A stretch of 64,000 bases of DNA from Enorma burkinafasonensis. Its GTDB lineage: Bacteria > Actinomycetota > Coriobacteriia > Coriobacteriales > Coriobacteriaceae. The stretch is taken from the NCBI RefSeq assembly GCF_902150035.1, contig NZ_LR597505.1:1-64000 (forward strand), given 5' to 3'. The notes beneath the pieces were generated by a model. It saw only the letters and a list, made by a program, of their open reading frames with translations, was not told the origin of the DNA and made no database searches. Of this stretch, positions 17,186-24,612 are shown piece after piece. Numbering within the stretch: the stretch's first letter is position 1; each line of letters opens with the position of its first letter. A program made the translations under genes and the position numbers.

Positions 17186-19618
17186 CTAGGCGACGGTCAC
17201 CGTCGCGGTGTAGGAGCGCTTGCCCATGACGTCGACGGCGTCGCCCGCGAGCTCCGCCTGGCCGGCGAGCGGTAGGTCGTGCGCGCTCGTGCCCACCATG
17301 ACGCGCAGGGTACCCGGCTCCACCACGAAGCGCATGTCCTCGTTGTAGTAGGCGAGCTGCGAGAGCTCGACCTCGAAGGAGACACGCTTCTCCTCGCCCG
17401 GGGCGAGCTCGACGCGCTTGAAGGCCGCAAGCTGCTTGTTCGGACGGGTCACGTGCGCACCGTCGAAGCGCGTGTAGAGCTGCACGACCTCGGCACCCGC
17501 CATCTCACCCGTGTTCCTCACGGTGCAGCTCGCGCGGAGCGTCCCGCCGCACGGCAGCTCGGCGTCCTCGATCTTGAGGTCAGAGACCTCGAAGGTCGTG
17601 TAGGACAGGCCGTGGCCGAAGGGGAAGAGCGGGTCTGCCGGGCAGTTGGTGTAGCCACCGGAGAAGATCGCCGCCGCGGTCCCCGCATCGGCACCGTCCG
17701 TGTAGCCGCTTCCGGTCTTATGGTTGTAGTAGATGGGGATCTGGCCCGTCTCGCGCGGGATGGTGACGGGGAGCTTGCCCGAGGGGTTGAGCTCGCCCGC
17801 GAGGATGCGCGCGACGACGTCGCCTGCGTACTGGCCGGGCATCCACGCTTCGAGGATGGCCGCGGTGTGCTCCGCCGCCCACGAGGTCGAGAAGATCCCG
17901 GGACCGTAGAGCACCACGATGACCGGCTTGCCCGTGGCGGCGACCGCCTCGAGCAGCTGCTCCTGCACGCCCGGGAGCTCCAGGCTCGCGCGGTCCTTGC
18001 CCTCGCCGCCGGTCACGTTGAACCAGCCGCAGTTGCCGCCGAGCGCCATTACGACCACATCGGCGCCCTCGGCCGCCTGGACGGCGTCGTCGAAGCCCGA
18101 GGTGTCGGGATCCACGATCTTGCAGCCCTCGACGCAGGTGACATCGAAACGGCGTTCGAGCTCCTCGGCGAGCGTCGTCGCGCCCATGCCGCGCAGGACC
18201 TCGTTCATGTTGGAGACCTTGGCGAGCGACGTGGGCGAGACCGCGGTGAACATGGCGTCGAACGGACCGGCGGGCTTCTTCTGAGCCGCCTCGTCGCCGA
18301 TACCGCCGAAGGTGCCGGCGTCGCCCGCCATGAGGCCCTCGGCCATCTCGATGTACGCGGGATAGGTATAGCCGCTCACGGGATACCTAAGGCTCTGGGC
18401 GTGCGGGCCGATGAGCGCAACCTTGGAACCAGAGCGCAGCGGCAGGACTCCGTCGTTCTTGAGCAGGACGACGGAACGCTCGGCGATGTGGTGGCTGAGC
18501 CCCTGCTTTTCCGCGTTCGTCAGAGCGGCGCGCACGCCGTCGACGTCGACATAGGGGTGCTCGAACAGGCCGTAGGCGAACTTGATCGTAAGGATGCGGC
18601 GCACCGACTCGTCGATGCACGCCTCGTCGAGCTTGCCGGCACGGACGTACTCGGGCAGTTGGCGGAAGCCCGCGCCAACGGGGATCTCGGTGTCGCAGCC
18701 GGCCTTCTTGGCGAGGTAGGCAGCCTCCCCGTAGCTGTTCGCGACATGATAGAAGCCGAAGAGGCGCTGCACGCCGCCGCCATCGGAGGTGAGCATGCCC
18801 TTGAAGCCCATGGCGTCGCGCAAGAGCGTCTTGGAGATCTTGGGGTTCACGAGGACGTTCTGGCCGTCGATCTCGCCGTAGTTGGCCATGACGCCGGACA
18901 CGTCGGCGAGCTTCGCCGCCGCCTCGAACGGGGTCGCGAAGACCTCGTAGAGCTCGCGGTCGTTGATGCGCGCAGCCGCGCAGTTGAGGCCGCCCTGGGT
19001 CTCGGAGTAGCCGAGGAAGTGCTTGGCGATGCACGCCGTGCCCTCCTTGTGCTCGCCCTGCATACCCTGGATGTAGTTCACGCCCATCTGGGTCACCAGG
19101 TAGGTGTCCTCGCCGAACGTCTCGTACGTGCGGCCCCAGCGCGGATCGCGCGAGACGTCGATCACCGGGCTCATGGACGAGCTGATGCCGACGGCGCGCG
19201 CCTCCTGCCCGATGACGCCCGCCATGTTCTTGGCGAGCTCGGGCTCCCACGTCGCCGCTACGTTCGTCATCGACGGGAAGAGCGTGCCGCCCGCCGCAGG
19301 GTACCCGCACAGGTCCTCCGACTGGAGCGCGACCGGGATGCCCAGCCGCGTCTCCTCCACGAAGTAGTGCTGGATCTCGTTGGTGATGTTCGCGATGTCC
19401 TCGGGGTCGGCGATACCGAGCAGGGAGTACTGCGTGAACCGCCCGTGCCCGTCAGGGAACCTCTCCTTCAGCGCTTCTCGGTCGACCTTGCCGGCATGCA
19501 CGACGCTGAACGGCAGGTCGCCGCAGAGCTGGGCGACCTTCTCCTCGAGCGTCATGCGCCCGAGCAGGTCCTCCACGCGCTCCTCGATCGGCGCGTTTGC
19601 GTCCTTGTAGAGCTCCAT
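17186..19618 (-). CDS. Glycoside hydrolase family 3 beta-glycosidase
   Basis: An 810-residue enzyme without a signal peptide, so probably cytoplasmic. The GH3 N-terminal barrel contains RDPRWGRTYETFGED, KHFLGYSETQGGLN and the nucleophile region GFKGMLTSDGG, with the Asp in SDGG. A second alpha/beta domain has VVLLKNDGVLPL, and the fibronectin III-like C-terminal domain ends the protein. Most GH3 members cut beta-glucosides or beta-xylosides from the non-reducing end; the exact sugar is unknown. SDGGG is unusual where SDW or SDY is common. Two LacI-type palindromes precede it (19706, 19785), and the symporter gene follows. Confidence 0.92.
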   Translation of the reverse strand: MELYKDANAPIEERVEDLLGRMTLEEKVAQLCGDLPFSVVHAGKVDREALKERFPDGHGRFTQYSLLGIADPEDIANITNEIQHYFVEETRLGIPVALQSEDLCGYPAAGGTLFPSMTNVAATWEPELAKNMAGVIGQEARAVGISSSMSPVIDVSRDPRWGRTYETFGEDTYLVTQMGVNYIQGMQGEHKEGTACIAKHFLGYSETQGGLNCAAARINDRELYEVFATPFEAAAKLADVSGVMANYGEIDGQNVLVNPKISKTLLRDAMGFKGMLTSDGGGVQRLFGFYHVANSYGEAAYLAKKAGCDTEIPVGAGFRQLPEYVRAGKLDEACIDESVRRILTIKFAYGLFEHPYVDVDGVRAALTNAEKQGLSHHIAERSVVLLKNDGVLPLRSGSKVALIGPHAQSLRYPVSGYTYPAYIEMAEGLMAGDAGTFGGIGDEAAQKKPAGPFDAMFTAVSPTSLAKVSNMNEVLRGMGATTLAEELERRFDVTCVEGCKIVDPDTSGFDDAVQAAEGADVVVMALGGNCGWFNVTGGEGKDRASLELPGVQEQLLEAVAATGKPVIVVLYGPGIFSTSWAAEHTAAILEAWMPGQYAGDVVARILAGELNPSGKLPVTIPRETGQIPIYYNHKTGSGYTDGADAGTAAAIFSGGYTNCPADPLFPFGHGLSYTTFEVSDLKIEDAELPCGGTLRASCTVRNTGEMAGAEVVQLYTRFDGAHVTRPNKQLAAFKRVELAPGEEKRVSFEVELSQLAYYNEDMRFVVEPGTLRVMVGTSAHDLPLAGQAELAGDAVDVMGKRSYTATVTVA

Positions 19619-19705
19619 CGTCTGTATCCCTCCTTCTCCGCAATAGCGCGGTGGTCAATCGTGTCCTGCAGAAATGGTCGTTGCGAGTGAGCTTGCACCC
19701 TTGTT

Positions 19706-19717
19706 TTAATCGATTAA
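19706..19717. promoter_or_regulatory. LacI-type operator 1 upstream of the GH3 gene
   Basis: TTAATCGATTAA, a perfect 12-bp palindrome with the central CG of LacI-family sites. It lies 88 bp before the GH3 start. The same 12-mer recurs at 19785. Confidence 0.8.
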
Positions 19718-19784
19718 GTTCTGTTACCCTGCCATTCTCTCGCCCTCTGCCTTCCTGGATTGCTCATTGGTTCATCGCGAATAA

Positions 19785-19796
19785 TTAATCGATTAA
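19785..19796. promoter_or_regulatory. LacI-type operator 2 upstream of the GH3 gene
   Basis: A second copy of TTAATCGATTAA, 79 bp from operator 1. Both are followed by GTTCT or GTTCTG. Two identical sites in one promoter suggest cooperative binding or a small DNA loop. Confidence 0.8.
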
Positions 19797-19837
19797 GTTC
19801 TTGATCGAAATCGCCTTATCTTCTCTTGCCGTGATCG

Positions 19838-20914
19838 CTAGATGTCGCTGAGGAACTCTGATGGCTGGCAACGCAGCGGAAGCACGGTCGCCTCAGGCGG
19901 ACGTCCCCCGATCTGCCCGACCAGCTGGGTGACGCATGCCTCGCCCGCCTCGTAGTTGGGCATGACGGCATAGGCGTCCGCGGAAAACGCACTCGAGGTG
20001 CTGCTCGCGAGGTCACCAAACAGTGAGAGCAGGTAGCCGCTTACCTGGCGCATGATGCCCGACCAGCCCGCCCAGCTGCATATGATCAGGTCTCCGTCGC
20101 GCACCCCATCGGCTAACGACGCATGCACCATATAGGCAAGCTGGGAGTAATCGGTGCGCGTGATGTCGGCGGTGGTGACCTGCCCGGCGGCATCCTGTGC
20201 AGGGCGGTCGGCGTCGTAGCTCGCAAGTGCGCTGCGCCCGATCGGCACATACCCGACGAACGGCTCGGGAGCACCGAGATCGGTGCATGCGGCGCGCACA
20301 CCCTCCTCGCGCAGGCGCTCCTGGGCGGTATCCACCTCGGGTCGGATATAGGCGACGCAGCCGGCCTTGCGCTTGAGCAGATACTCCGTGACCGCATACG
20401 CTCCGCCGCGGTAGTCGAAATCGACGGTTCCGAACGGCGCTTCATCGAGCTGGCAATCGAGCGCGACGAACGGGATCCGGTCGCGCTCGACGCGCTGGAC
20501 GGTCTCGGCATCGGGACCCACGTTATCGGTACCGACGAACACGATGCCGTCCACCAAACGCTCGTAGTACATGGATAGGTATTCCATCATGCCGTTATCG
20601 GCCATGCGATCGCGGCAGATGGTGATGTGGTATCCAAGCCGGGCGGCCGCCTGTACCATGCCCTGCAGCGCCCATGCGTAGCGCGGCGTGGCGAGGTTCT
20701 TCTCGATGGCGACACCGATAGTCTTGCTCTCCCGGCGACGAAGGGATTTCGCCGCCATATCGGGAACGTACCCGAGCTCGCGGGCCGCGTCGAGGACGCG
20801 CTGGCGCGTCGCATCGGAAACGGACACCTTGTCGGAACCGGAGAGCACATAGGAAACGGTCGCGGCGGTTACGCCCGCGCGCGCGGCGACGTCCTTGCCG
20901 GTAACCCGCTTCAT
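19838..20914 (-). CDS. LacI-family regulator of the GH3-symporter operon
   Basis: A 358-residue protein. The N-terminal helix-turn-helix reads TGKDVAARAGVTAATVSYVL, then the hinge helix DMAAKSLRRRESKTIGV, and a periplasmic-binding-protein-like effector domain follows. It is a clear paralogue of the LacI at 29629: both share NVGPD, DFDYRGGA and SWxGW. Start at 20914 has GAGGAGG 4 nt upstream. The same palindrome is found upstream of this gene and of the GH3 gene downstream, so it probably represses both until a sugar binds. Confidence 0.92.
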   Translation of the reverse strand: MKRVTGKDVAARAGVTAATVSYVLSGSDKVSVSDATRQRVLDAARELGYVPDMAAKSLRRRESKTIGVAIEKNLATPRYAWALQGMVQAAARLGYHITICRDRMADNGMMEYLSMYYERLVDGIVFVGTDNVGPDAETVQRVERDRIPFVALDCQLDEAPFGTVDFDYRGGAYAVTEYLLKRKAGCVAYIRPEVDTAQERLREEGVRAACTDLGAPEPFVGYVPIGRSALASYDADRPAQDAAGQVTTADITRTDYSQLAYMVHASLADGVRDGDLIICSWAGWSGIMRQVSGYLLSLFGDLASSTSSAFSADAYAVMPNYEAGEACVTQLVGQIGGRPPEATVLPLRCQPSEFLSDI

Positions 20915-20943
20915 GCGCCCTCCTCTCGTCATCTTCTAACGAT

Positions 20944-20972
20944 ACTTAAACGATTAAGTTAATCGTTTAAGT
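20944..20972. promoter_or_regulatory. Double LacI operator upstream of lacI (autoregulation)
   Basis: Two half-overlapping sites, CTTAAACGATTAAG and TTAATCGTTTAAG, form one larger palindrome of two 14-bp arms around a single G. It lies 30 bp upstream of the lacI start, and each half resembles the GH3 operators. It fits tight autorepression. Confidence 0.75.
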
Positions 20973-21041
20973 AGATTGTGCTCCTATCCTGCTCCGCATG
21001 CAATATAAACCCGAGCGTTTGCCATTCGCCCGGCCAATCCG

Positions 21042-21069
21042 ACCGTTCACCGCCATCCCAAGGCCCGTT
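21042..21069. repeat. CCGTTCACC direct pair, 22 bp apart
   Basis: ACCGTTCACC at 21042 recurs as CCCGTTCACC at 21064 upstream of lacI. The same ACCGTT core appears in phased pairs in the other lacI promoter region (30863-30980) and near tetR (12752). Function unknown. Confidence 0.4.
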
Positions 21070-21104
21070 CACCATAATTCTTCAACGCTTCTACGATGAC
21101 CGAC

Positions 21105-21256
21105 ATGGGGTGCACGCTCGAATGCGTTGAGTGCAGGCTCGAATGCGTTAGGTGCATCCTCAAACACGTTAGGTGCATACCCACTGGGAAACGCCGAATA
21201 GAACTCGTCTATTTCGCAGGGATTTTGCACCTAACACGAAATGCACCGCACCTAAC
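21105..21256. repeat. Phased GTTAGGTGCA array A (left flank)
   Basis: Direct cores stand at 21105 (degenerate atggggtgca), 21126 (gttgagtgca), 21147 and 21168 (gttaggtgca), each exactly 21 bp on. After a 48-bp spacer come inverted cores tgcacctaac at 21226 and cgcacctaac at 21247, again 21 bp apart. The 21-bp units also share sequence between cores (GCTCGAATGC). The spacer holds AACGCCGAAT and TCTATTTC, which reappear in inverted order in array B. The inner 110 bp (21147-21256) have the same geometry as array B. The steps equal two helix turns, so bound proteins would share one face. Confidence 0.85.
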
Positions 21257-21581
21257 GTCTGGGCCCCGCTCGATGAAGCACGCGCGGCACCTATCGCCCA
21301 ATCAAGCGGGTTTTCACCTTGGCCTTTGGTCGCTCGCGCTGCCGCTGGCGGGGCGTGCCGTGCCCTATGTCCGGCGGGCGGATATGTATATCGAATGGTC
21401 TCTGACGGGCGCCCGCCGCGAACTTGTTCACCGCGAGGCAGCCCCCTCCCCCTCTACCCTCGGGCGGTGCAAATGCGGGGAGACCGCCGTGAGCAACCGG
21501 TTGGAACGCCGTGAGGTTTCGGGCAGCGATCGGCAAGACGTTGCGTCTACGCTGGAGCCGCATCGACGAAAGGAGGTCTCG

Positions 21582-22571
21582 ATGCCGGCGAGAAGACTGT
21601 CAACCGAATCATACCTCGACGAATGCGAGCGGGCGGGGCGCCTCGCGACGCCACGCACGAGACGCGAGAACGAGCTGCTCAGGCGCCATCTGGCAACCGG
21701 GCGTCTCAGCATGCCCTTCGAGGGGTTCTTCTTGCGCACATCCGCGCTTGAGCAACTCGACCCGACGACGATCTACCTACATCTCATCAGGGCGGTGGCG
21801 CATCTCCATCCCCACTGGACGTTCTGCTCCTTCACGGCGGCGGTGCTCTATGGCCTCCAGGTGCCGCGCCCGCTCCTGAAACGTCTCCATATCGCCGTCC
21901 CGCCCAACGGAAACCGACGCCGATTGCCCGGGATTGCCGTCTGCCATCCCGTGCCGGACAACAGCCATACGTGGCAGCTGGGCATCAACGTCTGCCCCAT
22001 ACTCCCCACTCTTCTATCCTGCATGTGCCAGGCCGACTTCCGGTACGGTCTCGCCATCGTCGACTCGGCGCTTCGATGGCAGCTCGTCGACCGCGAGGAG
22101 CTCCGCGCGTATCTCCGCGAACACGGGAGGGGCCGGCACGGGATCGCGAGAGCCCGCAGAACCGTGGCCTATGCCGATGGACGGAGCGAGAACGGAGGGG
22201 AATCGATTGCGCGCGGCATCATGATCGATCTGGGCTTCGCCCTCCCCGAGCTCCAGGCGGAGATCGAGGACCCCCTCTGTCCTGGAGCCATGAAGCGCGT
22301 CGACTACCTCTGGCGGAGGGACGATGGGAAGGTCATCATCGCCGAGCTGGATGGTATGGGGAAATATCAACCTCAGAATTCCAGAGGTGGCGGGGGCCTC
22401 GACCATGCGGTCAGCGTACTCGCCGCGGAGCGGCGGCGCGAGTCGCGTATCAACCTGACCGGCGCCACCGTCGTCAGGTTCTCCCTCGCCGAAGCGCTGG
22501 ATGAAGGCTACTTCTTCCGGCTTCTCTCGGAAGCCGGGGTGCCCCTGGACGCGATGGGCGCACGAAGCTGA
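21582..22571 (+). CDS. AbiEi/DUF559-like protein with PD-(D/E)XK-type C-terminus, flanked by repeat arrays
   Basis: A 329-residue protein with no membrane segment. The N-terminal two-thirds look like the AbiEi-type proteins of actinobacteria (HWTFCSFTAAVLYGLQVPRP, HIAVPPN, AIVDSALR). The C-terminal part has E207, D241 in RVDYLW, then E255 and D257 in IIAELDGMGKY with K261: the pattern of Vsr/DUF559-like PD-(D/E)XK nucleases. Start at 21582 is preceded by AAAGGAGG; frame sequence before it runs through the repeat array and is not protein-like. It stands alone on the plus strand between lacI and larC and is bracketed by arrays A and B. No partner toxin is seen. Nuclease activity and any link to the repeats are inference. 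Confidence 0.75.
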   Translation: MPARRLSTESYLDECERAGRLATPRTRRENELLRRHLATGRLSMPFEGFFLRTSALEQLDPTTIYLHLIRAVAHLHPHWTFCSFTAAVLYGLQVPRPLLKRLHIAVPPNGNRRRLPGIAVCHPVPDNSHTWQLGINVCPILPTLLSCMCQADFRYGLAIVDSALRWQLVDREELRAYLREHGRGRHGIARARRTVAYADGRSENGGESIARGIMIDLGFALPELQAEIEDPLCPGAMKRVDYLWRRDDGKVIIAELDGMGKYQPQNSRGGGGLDHAVSVLAAERRRESRINLTGATVVRFSLAEALDEGYFFRLLSEAGVPLDAMGARS

Positions 22572-22647
22572 TGAAGGGCCTTGGATGACACCGCCGCTTG
22601 TAGACAAAAGACGCCGCATGCGGCCTCGCCTAAGCGAGCACGTTGAC

Positions 22648-22757
22648 GTTGCGTGCACAAAAAAGAGCGTTAGGTGCAGAGCGGCAGGGAAATAGAATTC
22701 GGCGTTCCGCCATCCCCCTGCGGTTCTGCACCTAACGATAAAACGGATGCACCTAAC
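22648..22757. repeat. Phased GTTAGGTGCA array B (right flank)
   Basis: Direct cores gttgcgtgca (22648) and gttaggtgca (22669) are 21 bp apart. A 48-bp spacer follows, then inverted cores tgcacctaac at 22727 and 22748, 21 bp apart. Total 110 bp, the same as the inner part of array A. Read on the opposite strand, the spacer contains GGAACGCCGAAT and TCTATTTC as in A, so the two arrays are related and stand in inverted orientation around the gene. The spacer can also fold (CGGCAGGG with CCCTGCGG). Confidence 0.85.
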
Positions 22758-22795
22758 AGCGCGAGCGCACCCGGTTACGCGACGATGCGGGGCGG

Positions 22796-24190
22796 CTACC
22801 GTCCCAGCGCCGCCGCGGCGGCGTCCTGCACGGCGCGCAGACTGATGCCCTCGCGCTCGGCGAGCGCGGCGCAATCGTCGAACTCCGGCTTCTCGTGACG
22901 GGTCCCGTCGGGGAGGGTGACCGCCTTGGTCCGGACGGTGCCCCACGGCGTCTCGGCCGTCCCCGTCTCGCGCCGGAGCACGCTGCGCTCGCACGGCCAG
23001 CGGCGGATGCCGATGGTAGCGGTCTCCGCGAAGATGATGGCCTCCAGGCGGTCGACGTCCTCGGCCGTGCAGATGACCTGGAGCTGCCAAGCGGGACGCC
23101 CCTTCTTGGTGAAGACGGGGACCCAATGCACCTCGCGCGCACCGGCGGCGCGCAGGGCGTCGGCGGCATAGCCGAGCTGCTCGCCCGTCGCGTCGTCGAT
23201 GTCGCACTCCAGGCGCACGATGCGGTCCTGGGGGACCGGGGTGGCGTCCTCGATCACGAGCGCGCGCAGGACAGACGGCGTCTCGTAGGCGCGCTTGCCC
23301 GCGCCGAGCCCGACGGCCTTCACCGTGAAGCGCGCCGGCAGCTCGCGCTCGGCGTCGAGCGCGGCGACGATGGCGGCGCCGGTGGGCGTGACGAGCTCGC
23401 CCTCGGTGTCACCGATCGTGAGCGGCAGCCCCTGCTGCTCGACGATGTTGAGCGTGGCAGGCACCGGCACCGGGATGATGCCGTGCTGGCAGCGAATGGT
23501 CCCGTGCCCGTCGACGAGGCGCGGCACGATCACGCGGTCGATATCGAGGTCGTCGATGAGCACCGCCACCGAGACGATGTCGACGATCGAGTCGACGGCG
23601 CCGACCTCGTGGAAATGCACCTCGTCGAGGGGGACGCCGTGGGCCTTGGCCTCGGCCGCGGCGATGATGGCGACCATGCGGTGCGCGAGATCGCGGGCAC
23701 GCGGGGCGAGCTGCCCCGCATCGATGATGCGGTCGATGTCCGCCGGGCCGCGGTGCTCGTGATGGTGGTGGCCATGGGTATGCCCATGATCGTGGTCGTG
23801 CTCGTGGACATGATCGTGGTCGTGCACGTGGTCGTGGCCGTGCCCATGCTCGTGGGCGTGCTCGTGGTCGTGGCGATGCCCGCCATCGTAGGCGTGCCCA
23901 TGGCCGTGCACGTGCCCCTCATGGCAGCTTCCCGCCCCGGCGTCCATCCCGTGCAGGTAGGCCATGTCGTGGTCGTGGTTCTCGTGCGCGGGGTCGAGCA
24001 CCACGTCGAAGTCGCAGCAATCGAGGCCGGCTTTCGCGACGCGCGACACCCGCACCTCGTACCCGTCGACCGGAAGCGACGCCAGCGCATCGCGCAGGCG
24101 CGCCTCGTTGCCCCCGAGGTCGAGCAGGGCGGCAACGGTCATGTCACCGCTGATGCCGCAGGTGCAGTCCAGATAGAGCGTCTTGCTCAT
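22796..24190 (-). CDS. larC: Nickel-pincer cofactor nickel insertase LarC
   Basis: LarC inserts nickel into the pyridinium dithiocarboxylate cofactor used by LarA-type racemases. The 464-residue product begins with DCTCGISGDMTVAALLDLG and has EVHFHEVGAVDSIVDI and the C-terminal domain with ECDIDDATGEQLGYA. Residues about 69-147 are a histidine-rich insert (runs such as HGHGHDHVHDHDH), a probable nickel store. In Lactobacillus the gene is split into larC1/larC2 and needs a frameshift; here it is a single frame. A terminator separates it from the PTS IIB gene upstream, so it may have its own promoter. larB (36137) and a LarA-like gene (25943) are nearby. Confidence 0.93.
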   Translation of the reverse strand: MSKTLYLDCTCGISGDMTVAALLDLGGNEARLRDALASLPVDGYEVRVSRVAKAGLDCCDFDVVLDPAHENHDHDMAYLHGMDAGAGSCHEGHVHGHGHAYDGGHRHDHEHAHEHGHGHDHVHDHDHVHEHDHDHGHTHGHHHHEHRGPADIDRIIDAGQLAPRARDLAHRMVAIIAAAEAKAHGVPLDEVHFHEVGAVDSIVDIVSVAVLIDDLDIDRVIVPRLVDGHGTIRCQHGIIPVPVPATLNIVEQQGLPLTIGDTEGELVTPTGAAIVAALDAERELPARFTVKAVGLGAGKRAYETPSVLRALVIEDATPVPQDRIVRLECDIDDATGEQLGYAADALRAAGAREVHWVPVFTKKGRPAWQLQVICTAEDVDRLEAIIFAETATIGIRRWPCERSVLRRETGTAETPWGTVRTKAVTLPDGTRHEKPEFDDCAALAEREGISLRAVQDAAAAALGR

Positions 24191-24244
24191 GGTGGTATCC
24201 CTCTCCCGCGACCCAGCCGAGCGCCGGCCAGTCGCCCTGTAACG

Positions 24245-24273
24245 AAAAGCGGGGACGCACCAGGCGCCCCCGC
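24245..24273 (-). terminator. Terminator between the PTS IIB gene and larC
   Basis: On the minus-strand RNA, GCGGGGGCGC pairs with GCGUCCCCGC (one G-U pair) and is followed by UUUUCG. It lies 22 bp after the IIB stop and would end or attenuate the sugar operon before larC. Confidence 0.8.
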
Positions 24274-24295
24274 GATCGTGCGTATCGTCCCGTCG

Positions 24296-24595
24296 CTAGG
24301 CGAGCTCGCGGTTGATCTGCGCGATGATGGCCTCGGCGTCCATGTTGGCGAACGCGTCGGCGGAGAGCACCGCGATCTTGGTGTCGGGGCAGCTCATCTT
24401 CACGACATCGAGCTTGAACTCGACCTGCGGGGTCAGAAGCAGCAGGTCGGCGTCGTTCGCAGCCTCCTCGAGCGACGAGATCGCGGCGGCGGAGACCTTC
24501 ATCTCAAGGCCGAGGCGGTCGGCGGTCTCCTGGACCTTGGCGGCCAGCATCGTCGTCGACGTACCGGCAGCGCACAGCAGCTTTACATTCTTCAT
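24296..24595 (-). CDS. PTS EIIB component, lactose/cellobiose-type
   Basis: A 99-residue protein starting MKNVKLLCAAGTSTTMLAAKVQ. The CAAGTSTTML loop with Cys8 is the phosphorylation site of lactose/cellobiose-family EIIB. No EIIA or EIIC is present in the cluster, so this is a second orphan IIB in the window. It follows the GPI-like gene by 17 bp, so it is co-transcribed with the LacI-controlled sugar operon. It may energise a permease encoded elsewhere or act as a phosphorylation sensor. Confidence 0.85.
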   Translation of the reverse strand: MKNVKLLCAAGTSTTMLAAKVQETADRLGLEMKVSAAAISSLEEAANDADLLLLTPQVEFKLDVVKMSCPDTKIAVLSADAFANMDAEAIIAQINRELA

Positions 24596-24612
24596 GTGGG
24601 GGTTTCCTCTCT

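Noticed and set aside
21096-21581. Longer N-terminus for the AbiEi/DUF559-like protein
   Set aside because: The frame is open, but it runs through repeat array A (Cys-rich repetitive translation) and a strong ribosome binding site marks the ATG at 21582.
22572-22647. Terminator after the nuclease-like gene
   Set aside because: A small GCCGCATGCGGC hairpin exists near 22612, but without a T-run it is too weak to call.
23750-23990. Tandem-repeat-like DNA, at first similar to a CRISPR or minisatellite
   Set aside because: It is in frame inside larC and encodes the His-Asp/His-Gly-rich insert; the periodicity comes from codons.
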